From Parablautia intestinalis (GTDB taxonomy: Bacteria; Bacillota; Clostridia; Lachnospirales; Lachnospiraceae), in contig RAYQ01000010.1 of the NCBI GenBank assembly GCA_003612395.1, positions 1-64,000 on the forward strand: a stretch of 64,000 nt of DNA, read 5' to 3'. A program made the position numbers and the translations under genes. Every line of letters begins with the position of its first letter. Position 1 is the first letter of the stretch. The notes beneath the pieces were generated by a model. That model did no database searches. It had not been told where the DNA came from and saw only the letters and a list, made by a program, of their open reading frames with translations. Shown here piece by piece: positions 1 through 7,415 of the stretch.

Positions 1-3
1 CCG

Positions 4-37
4 AAAAAAAGAATAGGATACCCTATTCTTTTTTCGA
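4..37. terminator. Bidirectional hairpin terminator
   Basis: A near-perfect palindrome with a 3-nt ATA loop has A-rich and T-rich flanks on both sides, so it can stop transcription in either direction. It lies about 45 bases past the stop of the minus-strand gene at 81-350 and probably ends that ICE transcript. Confidence 0.75.
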
Positions 38-80
38 ATGGTATTTAACATTTTTGTAACTTTGTAAGTTTATCCTGGCT

Positions 81-350
81 TCAAATGTGTATCTCCGCAA
101 GCCGCCTTAAATATTCCTCCATCTTATCGTCAATAGTCGGCCCTTCTTCCATAAAGCGCACTTTCACGATATAGTCCCCGATCCGGTGGACGTATACGTT
201 ATTCGTCTGCGCCGCAAAAGAAGCCAGCTTCTGGGCGACAGGCTTTTTCGTGTCAACCACAATATCCCTTAAATCCGTCAGGCTGTTAATATCCACGCCC
301 CGTATATCCACAGCCGCCATCTCCTGTAACTTTTCCCTTGTCAGTTCCAT
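81..350 (-). CDS. Small ICE-encoded protein, TnpW-like C-terminus
   Basis: This 89-residue protein starts MELTREKLQEM. Its second half (RIGDYIVKVRF then a charged helix with DDKMEEYLRRL) follows the same pattern as the TnpW protein at 7156-7344 (KIGRTTYIVRIHF then SDKIKRMLKNE), so the two may be distant relatives. It is transcribed downstream of the ParB-like gene at 435-1292 and is followed by a hairpin terminator. Small proteins of this kind are usual accessory genes of Tn1549-type conjugative elements. The biochemical role is unknown; the TnpW link is my inference from the shared pattern. Confidence 0.7.
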   Translation of the reverse strand: MELTREKLQEMAAVDIRGVDINSLTDLRDIVVDTKKPVAQKLASFAAQTNNVYVHRIGDYIVKVRFMEEGPTIDDKMEEYLRRLAEIHI

Positions 351-434
351 ATCCTGCCCCCTGGCCGCCTTTCTATATTTTATTTCCTGTTATGGCTGTC
401 CTATCACAAAAACATTTTCTTTCCTGTTACTGGC

Positions 435-1292
435 TTACCCACGAAAACGGTAAGGGAGTTTCCGGCCCCCGCGCTGCCCGTTATATTTTTCCAGGATGAC
501 GCGGGCAAAGCGCAGCGCATTGTTGCTTGTGGAGAAGTCTGCCCGCCCCCGGCGGTTAATCTCGTCCGGGTCAGCCTGGGAAAGCCGTGAGATAAAAGTG
601 CGGTCATTCAGTTCCGTGTCATAGGTCTTTACAAAGAGCGCCATGCCTGCCAGGAGGGCGGCGGTCAGGGATCGCGGGTCACCTTTCCATGTATCCCACA
701 GAAGCTGTAACATGCGGGTGAAAGATGCCCCGCCCAACAGCCGGTATGCGTTTACCAATGCGCGGGTAGACACGATCTCACCGGTTTTCCCATGACTTTT
801 TCCCAACGCCCATATAAAACCGCAGTTCTCAACAAGCCGTTTGACTTCTGTAATTTCTGCGTCCACACCGGATTCCGCCAGCACGTTTGTAGACTGTGAC
901 AGGCTCAGGCGTTTTTTCGCCTTATCCAGCTTATAACAAAGGTCAGCTTCCTGCTCATAAGTCAGGCCATTATAGACCTTGCAGTCTACCATGATCCCCC
1001 TGCCGCCGTTCATTTTCCTCATGGCGGAGATACGGTGCTGGCCGTCCACCACATAAAACTTCCCATCACGGAAACTGACCGTGACAGGGTCAAGCAGGCG
1101 CTCATCCCATTCCCGTATCAGGCGGTCAACCTCTTTGGGGTTCACGGGGCGCTGGTAGGGCAGGCCGGAAGTCAGGCGGTCTGTGTGGATGGAACGCTCA
1201 ACGCCAGGGTTGCTGTATTCCGGGTCAGGCTGTACCGCCGGTTTGGGCTTAACTGGTTTCTGGGGGTTATGTTTTTTTCTGTAACTGCTCAT
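435..1292 (-). CDS. ParB/sulfiredoxin-like domain protein (ICE partition/accessory)
   Basis: This is a 285-residue protein. The basic, proline-rich N-terminus (about 1-25) is followed by a ParB/Srx-like nuclease fold (about 30-120) with the signature VVDGQHR near residue 82, after a beta strand FRDGKFY. The remaining helical part (ALVNAYRLLGG, DPRSLTAALLAGMALF) is typical of ParB-like proteins found in Tn1549-type elements. Its start codon overlaps, in ATGA form, the stop of a short broken frame upstream (1289-1429), which suggests translational coupling in the intact ancestor. The family may act in element partition or as a DNA-binding accessory protein. The ParB fold call is good; the function is inferred. 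Confidence 0.75.
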   Translation of the reverse strand: MSSYRKKHNPQKPVKPKPAVQPDPEYSNPGVERSIHTDRLTSGLPYQRPVNPKEVDRLIREWDERLLDPVTVSFRDGKFYVVDGQHRISAMRKMNGGRGIMVDCKVYNGLTYEQEADLCYKLDKAKKRLSLSQSTNVLAESGVDAEITEVKRLVENCGFIWALGKSHGKTGEIVSTRALVNAYRLLGGASFTRMLQLLWDTWKGDPRSLTAALLAGMALFVKTYDTELNDRTFISRLSQADPDEINRRGRADFSTSNNALRFARVILEKYNGQRGGRKLPYRFRG

Positions 1293-1572
1293 TTTTTCAT
1301 TGTCCTTTCTACTTTATGAAATAATTCTTCAGCGGCCAGGCAGATGGAATCGGTCAGTTCCCGGAGGCTGGCAAGCTGCTCCGGGCTGACAGAAGGAAAT
1401 ACAGTATCATAATAGGGGTCGTTGTACTCTCACCAATAGGAGAAAAACAGGGGGCAAAGCGGAAGTGTTTTTTGAAAAATCCGAAAATATTTTTTCGGGG
1501 ATTTTTCAAGCGGCGCAAGCCGCAAAAAGGCGGGCTTGGGGTGGCAACCCCAACAAGATTCCCATAGGACAA
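1289..1572 (-). pseudogene. Possible frameshifted small ORF upstream of the ParB-like gene
   Basis: From 1429 to 1289 one minus frame reads EYNDPYYDTVFPSVSPEQ, goes on through a helix and stops in an ATGA overlap with the ParB-like gene. It has no start codon and is preceded by a TGA. A second frame (1572-1354, TTG start) reads LVGVATPSPPFCGLRRLK and leads up to the same point. A two-base change at the GAGA near 1427-1432 would join them into about 93 residues. The upstream half is dominated by hairpin DNA, so it may be non-coding. No function is assigned. Confidence 0.3.
1508..1555. other. Paired hairpins, candidate oriT/structured ICE site
   Basis: Two hairpins sit side by side. One has a 5-bp stem GCGGC with a GCAA loop at 1510-1523; the other has a 7-bp stem TTGGGGT with a GGCA loop at 1536-1553. 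Adjacent inverted repeats in the non-coding part of a conjugative element are typical of origin-of-transfer regions. No relaxase gene is present in the window to confirm the assignment. Confidence 0.3.
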
Positions 1573-2042
1573 AATGAGCGATTAGCGAAATTTGGTACTG
1601 TGGTAGAATCTTGCTCTTAAAAAGTAGCGGTTTCCTCTGTGTGGGCTTCCGTCAATACCTTTAGTGCCGCAAGTGGGGATTTTGCCAAAGTAACGGCGGC
1701 ATTTCTCCCCCTACTACCTACAACACCGCAAAAGGCAAAAATGACGGTGATTTGCGGAAATTTCCCTCTATTCCTTACAAAACCGCACAAACCGGAATAG
1801 GCGGGAATCTGTGAAAATTTCTTTTCGCCCGCCCTCCATGGACAGCCTGCGGATTTGCTAAACGGGAGAGAGAATTTCTTCCTATCCCCCTTTGCACGGC
1901 ATAATACTGGCGATTTTTTAAAATGCCAAAAATGGGCGCAAAAAAACAGGAAACCTTTTCTTGATTTCCTGTCTTGGTGTGCCGTTTCTGTGTAGCGGCG
2001 GTTATTCGGTTTTTAGCTGGCTACAATTCTACAAACTGAAAT
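1573..2042. other. Non-coding ICE stretch
   Basis: I see no supported gene in these 470 bases. The only clear element is the hairpin terminator near 1940-1973 serving the minus-strand methyltransferase gene. The rest resembles degenerate element DNA. Confidence 0.5.
1940..1973 (-). terminator. Rho-independent terminator of the methyltransferase gene
   Basis: Read on the minus strand, an 8-bp stem (ACAGGAAA with TTTCCTGT) closes an 11-base loop and is followed by seven T residues. It lies about 70 bases past the stop codon at 2043. Confidence 0.75.
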
Positions 2043-2624
2043 TTATTTTCTTCTGCCAACATATCGGCAAACTTTTTTCTTATATTGCAAATATTCATTT
2101 CCAAATGCAACAAGTAAAAAATTTTCCTCGACATTGACAATCTGCAAGTGGTACATAATGACCGCAAATACAGTTAAGAAGCACAAAATCCAGTTAAAAA
2201 ACATCAATAGTGTTCCAATGTACAAAAGGTCAAATCCCAGAAAGGCGGGATTACGGCTGATATGGTAAATACCGTTTGTTATAAGTTCCGTTTTATCGGT
2301 TTTGGATACTCCCGCCCGCCAACTGTCCCGCATAGTCCATAATGCAACAATAAATATAACCGTCCCTCCAACACTTGTTATTGCACCTATAATCCGAATA
2401 GCAGTAAGACTATTCCCCGTTTCAAGGAAAATACTGACAAGTCCCGCTATAAAGACAAGAATGGCTGCAATCTTCATTGTGATTTCCACAAATTTTACAA
2501 AACCGATTTTGTCCTTTCCAATTTGGTCTGTTTGTATTCCTTGCCTTTTTTGATGAAACATTTTCAAAAAATAACATCCATAAAAAGCAATTATGCTTGC
2601 TATGGAAATCAGCTTAAATTCCAT
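2043..2624 (-). CDS. ICMT/PEMT-family membrane methyltransferase
   Basis: This 193-residue integral membrane protein has hydrophobic segments near residues 5-22, 45-65, 75-95 and 135-155. The C-terminal half carries the isoprenylcysteine carboxyl methyltransferase / phospholipid methyltransferase signature: NGIYHISRNPAFLGF followed later by EENFLLVAFGNEYLQYKKKV, whose Glu-Glu and basic residues shape the SAM and substrate pocket in the family. The substrate in bacteria is usually unknown. A GGAGGG ribosome site precedes the ATG. It follows the membrane protein gene at 2650 in the same direction and ends at a terminator. With the TetR gene at 4008 it looks like ICE cargo. Confidence 0.8.
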   Translation of the reverse strand: MEFKLISIASIIAFYGCYFLKMFHQKRQGIQTDQIGKDKIGFVKFVEITMKIAAILVFIAGLVSIFLETGNSLTAIRIIGAITSVGGTVIFIVALWTMRDSWRAGVSKTDKTELITNGIYHISRNPAFLGFDLLYIGTLLMFFNWILCFLTVFAVIMYHLQIVNVEENFLLVAFGNEYLQYKKKVCRYVGRRK

Positions 2625-2649
2625 TCTTTTCTCCCTCCAAACTTGAATT

Positions 2650-3144
2650 TTATACTACAAAGCAAAAGTGTATTATACATCCCGACAACAAGGCTACTAT
2701 TAACCCCAAAACAATTCCAATACAAGCACCTCTCACATGGAACATATAATCTTTATATTCTTTTTCCATATCTTCTGTGCCAGATATTCTCAACTTCTTA
2801 CTATGACAAAAAATCCCCCAATCTAAAACAATCAAATCATAGATATTTACAACGAAAAATAATACAAATACATGAGTAAAGGTTGTGTTAAAACTCCTAC
2901 ATCCGGACAAATAGGCAACGCTGGATAAAATAATCACAAAAAATATCAACCCCAATATTTTTTTGCCTATATGAATTTTTCCCCTTTGCTTAATTGTTTC
3001 TTTGTATTGTGGTAATTCTTCCACTCTTTGTCTAATCTTAGGCGGATAAGACATAATCATATTGATAGGGTCTTTATATTGTGTTGGTAGAATTGCTAAT
3101 GTAAAAAGCAAACAGCACACCACGCACTGAATAAATAAAATCAT
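2650..3144 (-). CDS. Small integral membrane protein, unknown function
   Basis: This protein has about 164 residues when started at MILFIQ, which has a GAGG ribosome site eight bases upstream; an in-frame ATG six codons earlier lacks one. Hydrophobic helices lie near residues 1-20, 65-85, 90-110 and 140-164. A cytoplasmic loop of about 40 residues (PPKIRQRVEELPQYKETIKQ) separates the first from the rest. No catalytic motif is visible. It sits 25 bases upstream of the ICMT-like methyltransferase and is probably co-transcribed with it. Base composition is AT-rich compared with neighbouring ICE backbone genes, which fits a separately acquired cargo module. Confidence 0.65.
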   Translation of the reverse strand: MILFIQCVVCCLLFTLAILPTQYKDPINMIMSYPPKIRQRVEELPQYKETIKQRGKIHIGKKILGLIFFVIILSSVAYLSGCRSFNTTFTHVFVLFFVVNIYDLIVLDWGIFCHSKKLRISGTEDMEKEYKDYMFHVRGACIGIVLGLIVALLSGCIIHFCFVV

Positions 3145-3200
3145 TTCGTTTACCTCACACATACTTAAACTGCAATTTTTTCAAAAATAAAAGCAATTTC

Positions 3201-3413
3201 TCATTCTTTCTTTTCATCAAAGCGGAACTTGAACAGGGCAGCGACAAGCCGCTGTTTTATGCTGTCCTCGGTATCCCTGTTGATATGTCCGTTTTCAATG
3301 GCGGCAATTCGGATGCGTTTACTGTAATGCTGTAAAACCTCGTCCACGGCTTCCGGTTCTCCGTTGGTCGCCCGAACAATCGTTTCATATGGCAAAAGGT
3401 TAGGATTCCCCAT
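3201..3413 (-). CDS. Tn916 Orf8-like helix-turn-helix protein
   Basis: This 70-residue protein reads MGNPNLLPYETIVRATNGEP, then AVDEVLQHYSKRIRIAAI and DTEDSIKQRLVAALFKFRF. The pattern matches the small helix-turn-helix proteins that follow the sigma-like gene (orf7) in Tn916/Tn1549 elements and take part in regulating excision and transfer genes. Its start overlaps the end of the frame-corrected sigma gene by 14 bases, as in the related elements. That conserved order supports both assignments. Confidence 0.75.
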   Translation of the reverse strand: MGNPNLLPYETIVRATNGEPEAVDEVLQHYSKRIRIAAIENGHINRDTEDSIKQRLVAALFKFRFDEKKE

Positions 3414-3842
3414 GCGAAAACACCTCCATTTCTTTATGCAAGAGTTCTAACGTCCTGCGGATTTGATACCCGGTCGTACTCCGGCAACGTCCGTACATTT
3501 CTCCGATTTCCCGCTGTGTGTAATGCCCGAAGAAGTAAAGGAAAATGATTTCCCGTTTCTTCTCCGGCAAGGATAACAGAGCGGCGGCAAGTTCCCCATT
3601 AGTGAGACAACTGTCTGACCGCAGATTGTAATTAGGTATTCTTCATAGGGTGCTTCAAAATATTCATCTGTTGTTCCTAAAGGGTAAAACTTTTCTTCCG
3701 TGAGGTATTCAAGGGATATTTCTTTTTGCCGCCGTCTGTGCTGGTCACGCCATGCTGTGATTGCTGCATGACGTATGACGACTTTGCAAAAGCTGTGAAA
3801 AGTATACACGATATGTTCTTTGTATGCTTCTGTATAAGCCAT
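3400..3842 (-). pseudogene. Frameshifted Tn916 Orf7-like sigma factor
   Basis: The gene starts at MAYTEAYKEHIVYTFHSF behind a strong AAAGGGGG ribosome site. The first frame runs through the expected region-2-like part (SLEYLTEEKFYPLGTTDEYF) to ICGQTV near position 3605. The remaining expected sequence then continues in another frame: LTNGELAAALLSLPEKKRE, then the region-4 helix-turn-helix YTQREIGEMYGR and STTGYQIRRTLELLH, ending at TAA 3400. One missing base, probably a C in the GTCTCAC stretch, explains this. Regulation of conjugation by this sigma factor is probably lost unless the shift is a sequencing error or is bypassed. Confidence 0.75.
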
Positions 3843-4007
3843 AAATAATTCCCCCTTTCTCCCACAATGGGTGTAGCATAGTTTACAGTTACATTCTGCC
3901 ATTTGGAAATTCATCGGCATTCTAAGTAGTCATTTTTAACTATTTATTTGTGACATTATGTGAAAATCAAAATCATAGTATATTCTATAATTAGTGTTAC
4001 GCTATAC

Positions 4008-4598
4008 TCATTCTCTCCCAAATAAATAATCTAAAAATGAATCTTTCAAAATATTCATGTTTTCAGCTATCACATCTTCGTGTAGAAAATTGCGGTTCTC
4101 TACTGTTATTGCCATTATTTTTATCATATTGGCTACGACATGGGAATGAATGTCACTCCGAATATCCTTCATATTTTGAAAAAGTAAATCCACAATTTTT
4201 TCTTCTTTAGGTGGGTCTAAAATGTACTCTGGTGGAAGTTTTTTTGAAAGCCATATTTCATCTTCCATTGACAAGGAACTTATAATGTTGTTTTGCCCTA
4301 ACAAAGAAAAATGAGAAAGAAGCTCATCAACTGCTTGGCGGTCTAATGCTCCATATTTCTCAACTGCTTCATTTATTTTTTTTAAAACAGCTTCTTTGCT
4401 AAACATAATTGCTTCATACACAAACAACTCTTTTGAAGTAAAAAAATGATAAAAAGTTCCTTTGCCTATTTGCACACGTTGCGTCACTTCATCAATAGTC
4501 AATTTCCGTACACCTTTTTCACATATCAGTTGAATTCCAGTTTTGAGTAATTCAGTATGTATTTGTTGTCTTTGCTTCAATGGAAAAACTGGCGACAT
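4008..4598 (-). CDS. TetR/AcrR-family transcriptional repressor
   Basis: This protein has 196 residues from the start MSPVFPLKQRQQ. The TetR DNA-binding domain occupies about 8-55: a first helix, then GVRKLTIDEVTQRVQIGKG and TFYHFFTSKELFV, the family helix-turn-helix. The C-terminal helical part is a ligand/dimer domain without a recognisable ligand class. I choose the start at 4598 because an AAGGAGGG ribosome site lies just upstream and because the longer in-frame reading would run through a perfect 14-bp dyad (4613-4649) that is the obvious operator. It probably represses itself and perhaps the cargo genes at 2043-3144, which are read in the same direction after the ICE sigma and orf8 genes. 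Confidence 0.85.
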   Translation of the reverse strand: MSPVFPLKQRQQIHTELLKTGIQLICEKGVRKLTIDEVTQRVQIGKGTFYHFFTSKELFVYEAIMFSKEAVLKKINEAVEKYGALDRQAVDELLSHFSLLGQNNIISSLSMEDEIWLSKKLPPEYILDPPKEEKIVDLLFQNMKDIRSDIHSHVVANMIKIMAITVENRNFLHEDVIAENMNILKDSFLDYLFGRE

Positions 4599-4612
4599 AT
4601 ATATCCCTCCTT

Positions 4613-4677
4613 TATATGTGACCAAAATCACAAAATTTGGTCACATATAAAATAACACTATTTTCTATGAAAATCAA
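4613..4677 (-). promoter_or_regulatory. TetR operator dyad and promoter
   Basis: Two perfect 14-base arms (4613-4626 and 4636-4649, half-site TATATGTGACCAAA) face each other across a 9-base spacer. On the minus strand a -35-like TTGATT (4672-4677) and -10-like TATTTT (4649-4654) are 17 bases apart, so the dyad sits over the start of transcription. This is the layout expected for autorepression. Confidence 0.7.
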
Positions 4678-4747
4678 GTAGTTATTCGTAATCACACATA
4701 ATCGTTATTTTGAAAATGTATGAATGATAGGGATTCCGTAGTAGTCG

Positions 4748-4789
4748 GCATTGTGGAAAAATCCAAAAGTTTAGATTTTTCCACAATGC
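4748..4789. repeat. 16-bp perfect hairpin in ICE intergenic DNA
   Basis: Arms at 4748-4763 and 4774-4789 are perfect complements (GCATTGTGGAAAAATC) with a 10-base loop. There is no adjacent T-run, so it is not a typical terminator. It lies between the TetR operator and the truncated Maff2 gene, close to an ICE deletion joint. It could be a recombination scar, an IS end pair or a structured regulatory site. Confidence 0.5.
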
Positions 4790-4870
4790 TTGTCTTTTGG
4801 TCTTTGGTTTCTTTGGTTCGGAATAGTGTGGTGCTGGCGGTCTATCTCTTGTTTTCGGTTGCTTGCTTCT

Positions 4871-5011
4871 TTACCGTACATGAGCATTCGCGCCAGGGTT
4901 ATCATTGCCGTAGCCCTCAAGCAGGTTGATCACGCCCCATACGCCCAGGCCAGCGCCCAGCGCGATTACAAGTACCTTCAAAGTGTCGATTGCCGCTGTA
5001 AAAAATGCCAT
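4871..5011 (-). pseudogene. Truncated Maff2-family (VirB2-like) conjugation protein
   Basis: From MAFFTAAIDTLKVLVIALGA the protein follows the Maff2 family, a small pilin-like membrane component of Tn1549-type transfer systems, through the first hydrophobic helix and NLLEGYGNDNPGA. It then ends abruptly (NAHVR, stop) where the family normally continues into a second hydrophobic segment. The break near 4885 marks a deletion joint; the TrbL, VirB4-like and later transfer genes expected beyond it are absent. Confidence 0.75.
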
Positions 5012-5079
5012 ATGTTTTTGTCGGAGCCAAATTTCAAAGTACCGTTTTATCGCTGCTTTGTCCTCCCGCAGGCCCCAAT

Positions 5080-5111
5080 AAAAAAACCGCTGTACAGACA
5101 AAGTACAACGG
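5080..5111 (-). terminator. Intrinsic terminator between coupling-protein and Maff2 genes
   Basis: On the minus strand a 9-bp stem with one mismatch and a 7-base loop is followed by seven T residues. Lying just before the Maff2 start, it could attenuate transcription of the transfer genes downstream. Confidence 0.6.
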
Positions 5112-5294
5112 TCAAAACGGGTATGAAATCCAGCCCCTCTCCTTTCTTATTCTGGTTTTATTTTATGGGTTCGGGCGGAGCCTGCGGGAATCTTCTGTTA
5201 CATGGTGGGTGCGCGTATCCTGCACCTCATTGCTGCATCACTTCCTTTCATTTCCCCATCTTACAGCCACATAAAACACGCCGGAACAAACGGT

Positions 5295-6121
5295 TCAGGC
5301 GGCAGGGCTGCCGGGGTCAGCCGGTGCTTCCAGTTCGCACACTTCATAGGTATCTTCCGGCTTTACTTTCAGGCGTTTCACAAATTTTGCCACGTCAAAG
5401 GTGTTTTTCGGGTCAGAATCCGACAGGTACTTATACTGCGGGTGCTTCGTAATGTCGAATTTGTCACTGAAAAACGGCCTTACCCCCTGCACCTGCAAAA
5501 TACATTTGCCGCCGTCCATCACCGCAAGTTCATCCGGCGTCATCAGCTCCTTGCCGAGTTTCTGGTAATTCAGCCCGTAGCTGCGCTGGCTCCCCCGCGT
5601 GTCGGACGTGTTAAATGTGTCTATGGTCTCCTTTCCGAGCATGGCGGAAATCTCTTTCAGGGTGCTTTGCTCTTTGCCTCCTAAAAACAGGACACAGGAG
5701 CAGTTTCCGATAATAGTTTCCGCATGGTCTTTGTAAACTGCCTTTAGCTGGCTCTGGGTCTGGACGATCACATGGGCGGATATTTCCCGGCTGCGGATCA
5801 CTGAAATCAGGTGTTCAAAGTTGGGGATTTTCTGGTTCGCAAATTCATCCAGCAGGCAGGTCACATGGGTTTTCAGCGCGCCGCCGTTTTCCAGCGCCTT
5901 GTCACAGAGGGTATTGAACATCTGCGTATAAACCATAGACGCTATGAAATTAAAGGTCGTATCCGTATCGGACACGATACAGAACAGCGCCGTTTTCCTG
6001 TCCCCCAATTTATCCAGTTCCAACTCGTCATCCATCATCATGTCCCGGACTTCCTTGATGTCAAACGGGGCCATCCTTGCACCGCAGCTAATAAGTATGC
6101 TTTTCGCCGTCTTGCCAGAGA
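5295..6121 (-). pseudogene. N-terminally truncated VirD4/TraG-type coupling protein
   Basis: The open frame has no start at the 5' end. It begins after a TGA near 6122 with SGKTAKSILISCGARMAPFD, which fits the interior of a type IV coupling protein, and continues to a natural C-terminus. Family features include VTCLLDEFANQKIPNF (Walker B with DEFAN), IRSREISAHVIVQTQSQL and the FLGGKEQSTLKEISAMLG segment. An ATG lies at 6074, but about half of the usual ~600 residues, including the membrane helices and Walker A, are gone. It once would have linked the relaxosome to the conjugation channel. The 5' joint coincides with the end of the Rpn-nuclease block. Confidence 0.8.
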
Positions 6122-6173
6122 CAAATCGTCAAGGACTTTTTAATCAATTTCACAAAAAATTCACAATTAGGGC

Positions 6174-6218
6174 AAAAAAATAGAGCCAGAAACCTTTATT
6201 TAAGATTCCTGGCTCTAT
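6174..6218 (-). terminator. Terminator of the Rpn-family nuclease gene
   Basis: A perfect 10-bp stem (ATAGAGCCAG with CTGGCTCTAT) is followed on the minus strand by seven T residues. It starts ten bases after the stop codon at 6228. Confidence 0.85.
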
Positions 6219-6227
6219 GACAGTGCT

Positions 6228-7076
6228 TTATGCGTTTCGTTCTGCTTTCAGTTGATTAACTTCTTCAAGGGAAAGCCCTGAAATATTCGCAATTTCCTCA
6301 AGCAAGTATTTCCCCGCCTCCAACATTCGGAATACTGTCATCTTTTTTTCTTCCTGTATTCCTTCTTTCAGGGATTCATTTCTCATATCCTCCATGATGC
6401 GGCACATCTCACTCACTCCCTTCGGATTTTCTTTCAGATACCGTGTCCGGTCTGCCATCAGTTCAAAATTCATATCGGATGCTTGTGTACAATTAAAATC
6501 GTGCATGAGCTTTCCAAAATCGGATTCGCCCCGGTATTCCCCATTCACATATAAAATATGTTCTCCATCTTCAAAGGATTTATCCGTAGCAAGATTGATT
6601 CTCTCAATCGGATAGACCGGTTCACCTTTTCCGTAAAAATCTTTCTCGATAATGAAGATTGTATAGGTGTCCGGCAGTTCTTTAAATTCCTGCCCGGAAT
6701 GGAGGTTCTCTACATCCATCACGCTGGAATGGTATCTTGCCCTGTGCGGGTCTGCCCCCTTTTCCTGTCTTTGGATTTCAAGATCGTATTTTTTCCCATC
6801 CGGGTCCGTCCCGTATGCGTCCAGGCAGATAGAGCGTGCCCCGGCCAGCCTTTTCATGTCCTTTTGTGTTTCGCAGTCAGTGATAATCAAATCCTGCTTA
6901 CCCGTGATAATGCGTAACACAAATTCTGCTAATGGAATGTTATCTTTAAACAGGCAGCGCATAAAATCATCGTCGATAGGGCGTAAGTCACGCAGGCGCT
7001 GTAAATCCCCCTGGTGCTGTTGTTCCGTCGCTGTCAATATCCCCACCTGCCTTTCCTTTCGTTTTTGTAGTTCCAT
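6228..7076 (-). CDS. PD-(D/E)XK Rpn-family nuclease (transposase-like)
   Basis: This 282-residue protein belongs to the Rpn / PDDEXK-family putative transposases. The core is visible as DDDFMRCLFKDNIPLAEFVL, then the catalytic strand pair LDAYGTDPDGKKYDLEIQRQ, where Asp, Glu and Gln form the D...ExQ active site, followed by RARYHSSVMDVENLHSGQEF. The C-terminal helices (EGIQEEKKMTVFRMLEAGKY...) are the usual variable tail. Rpn proteins promote RecA-independent recombination in E. coli and related genes are implicated in phage defence. It is monocistronic with its own terminator and lies at an ICE deletion joint. A second family member occurs at 43233-44249. Confidence 0.85.
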   Translation of the reverse strand: MELQKRKERQVGILTATEQQHQGDLQRLRDLRPIDDDFMRCLFKDNIPLAEFVLRIITGKQDLIITDCETQKDMKRLAGARSICLDAYGTDPDGKKYDLEIQRQEKGADPHRARYHSSVMDVENLHSGQEFKELPDTYTIFIIEKDFYGKGEPVYPIERINLATDKSFEDGEHILYVNGEYRGESDFGKLMHDFNCTQASDMNFELMADRTRYLKENPKGVSEMCRIMEDMRNESLKEGIQEEKKMTVFRMLEAGKYLLEEIANISGLSLEEVNQLKAERNA

Positions 7077-7155
7077 ACTACCATAAACCTCCTGATTTTA
7101 CAAGCCGGGAACCAGTGTAGTATTTCTGATTCCCCGGCGTCCCTCTGTTATCGTT

Positions 7156-7344
7156 TTATCCCATCTGCTGTATCTCATTTTTCAGCATACGCTTAATCTT
7201 GTCGCTCATGGTCTCCGTGCTGGTCTCACTGAAATGAATCCGCACGATATAGGTGGTGCGGCCTATCTTCTTCACCAGTGCGGGCGGGTTCTCTGCCCCA
7301 GCTGTGGTGCCTGCTACATTCTGGATATTTTTCTCACTGCTCAT
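7156..7344 (-). CDS. tnpW: TnpW-family ICE protein
   Basis: This 62-residue protein starts at MSSEKNIQNVAG, which has an AAAGGAG ribosome site; a longer in-frame reading has no such site and overlaps the DnaC-like gene. The core PALVKKIGRTTYIVRIHFSE followed by a charged helix (SDKIKRMLKNEIQQ) is the TnpW signature found in Tn1549-type transposons directly downstream of the replication genes, which is where it sits here. Its molecular role is not known. Confidence 0.8.
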   Translation of the reverse strand: MSSEKNIQNVAGTTAGAENPPALVKKIGRTTYIVRIHFSETSTETMSDKIKRMLKNEIQQMG

Positions 7345-7415
7345 GGTATGATGCTCCTTTCCCGGACAGTCCCACGGTATGTATAGGAATTGTCCCTTGC
7401 TGCTGTTTTCAGGTT

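Noticed and set aside
4720-5452. Plus-strand frames with hydrophobic stretches over the Maff2 region
   Set aside because: They run antisense to the recognisable Maff2 and coupling-protein remnants and have no ribosome sites.
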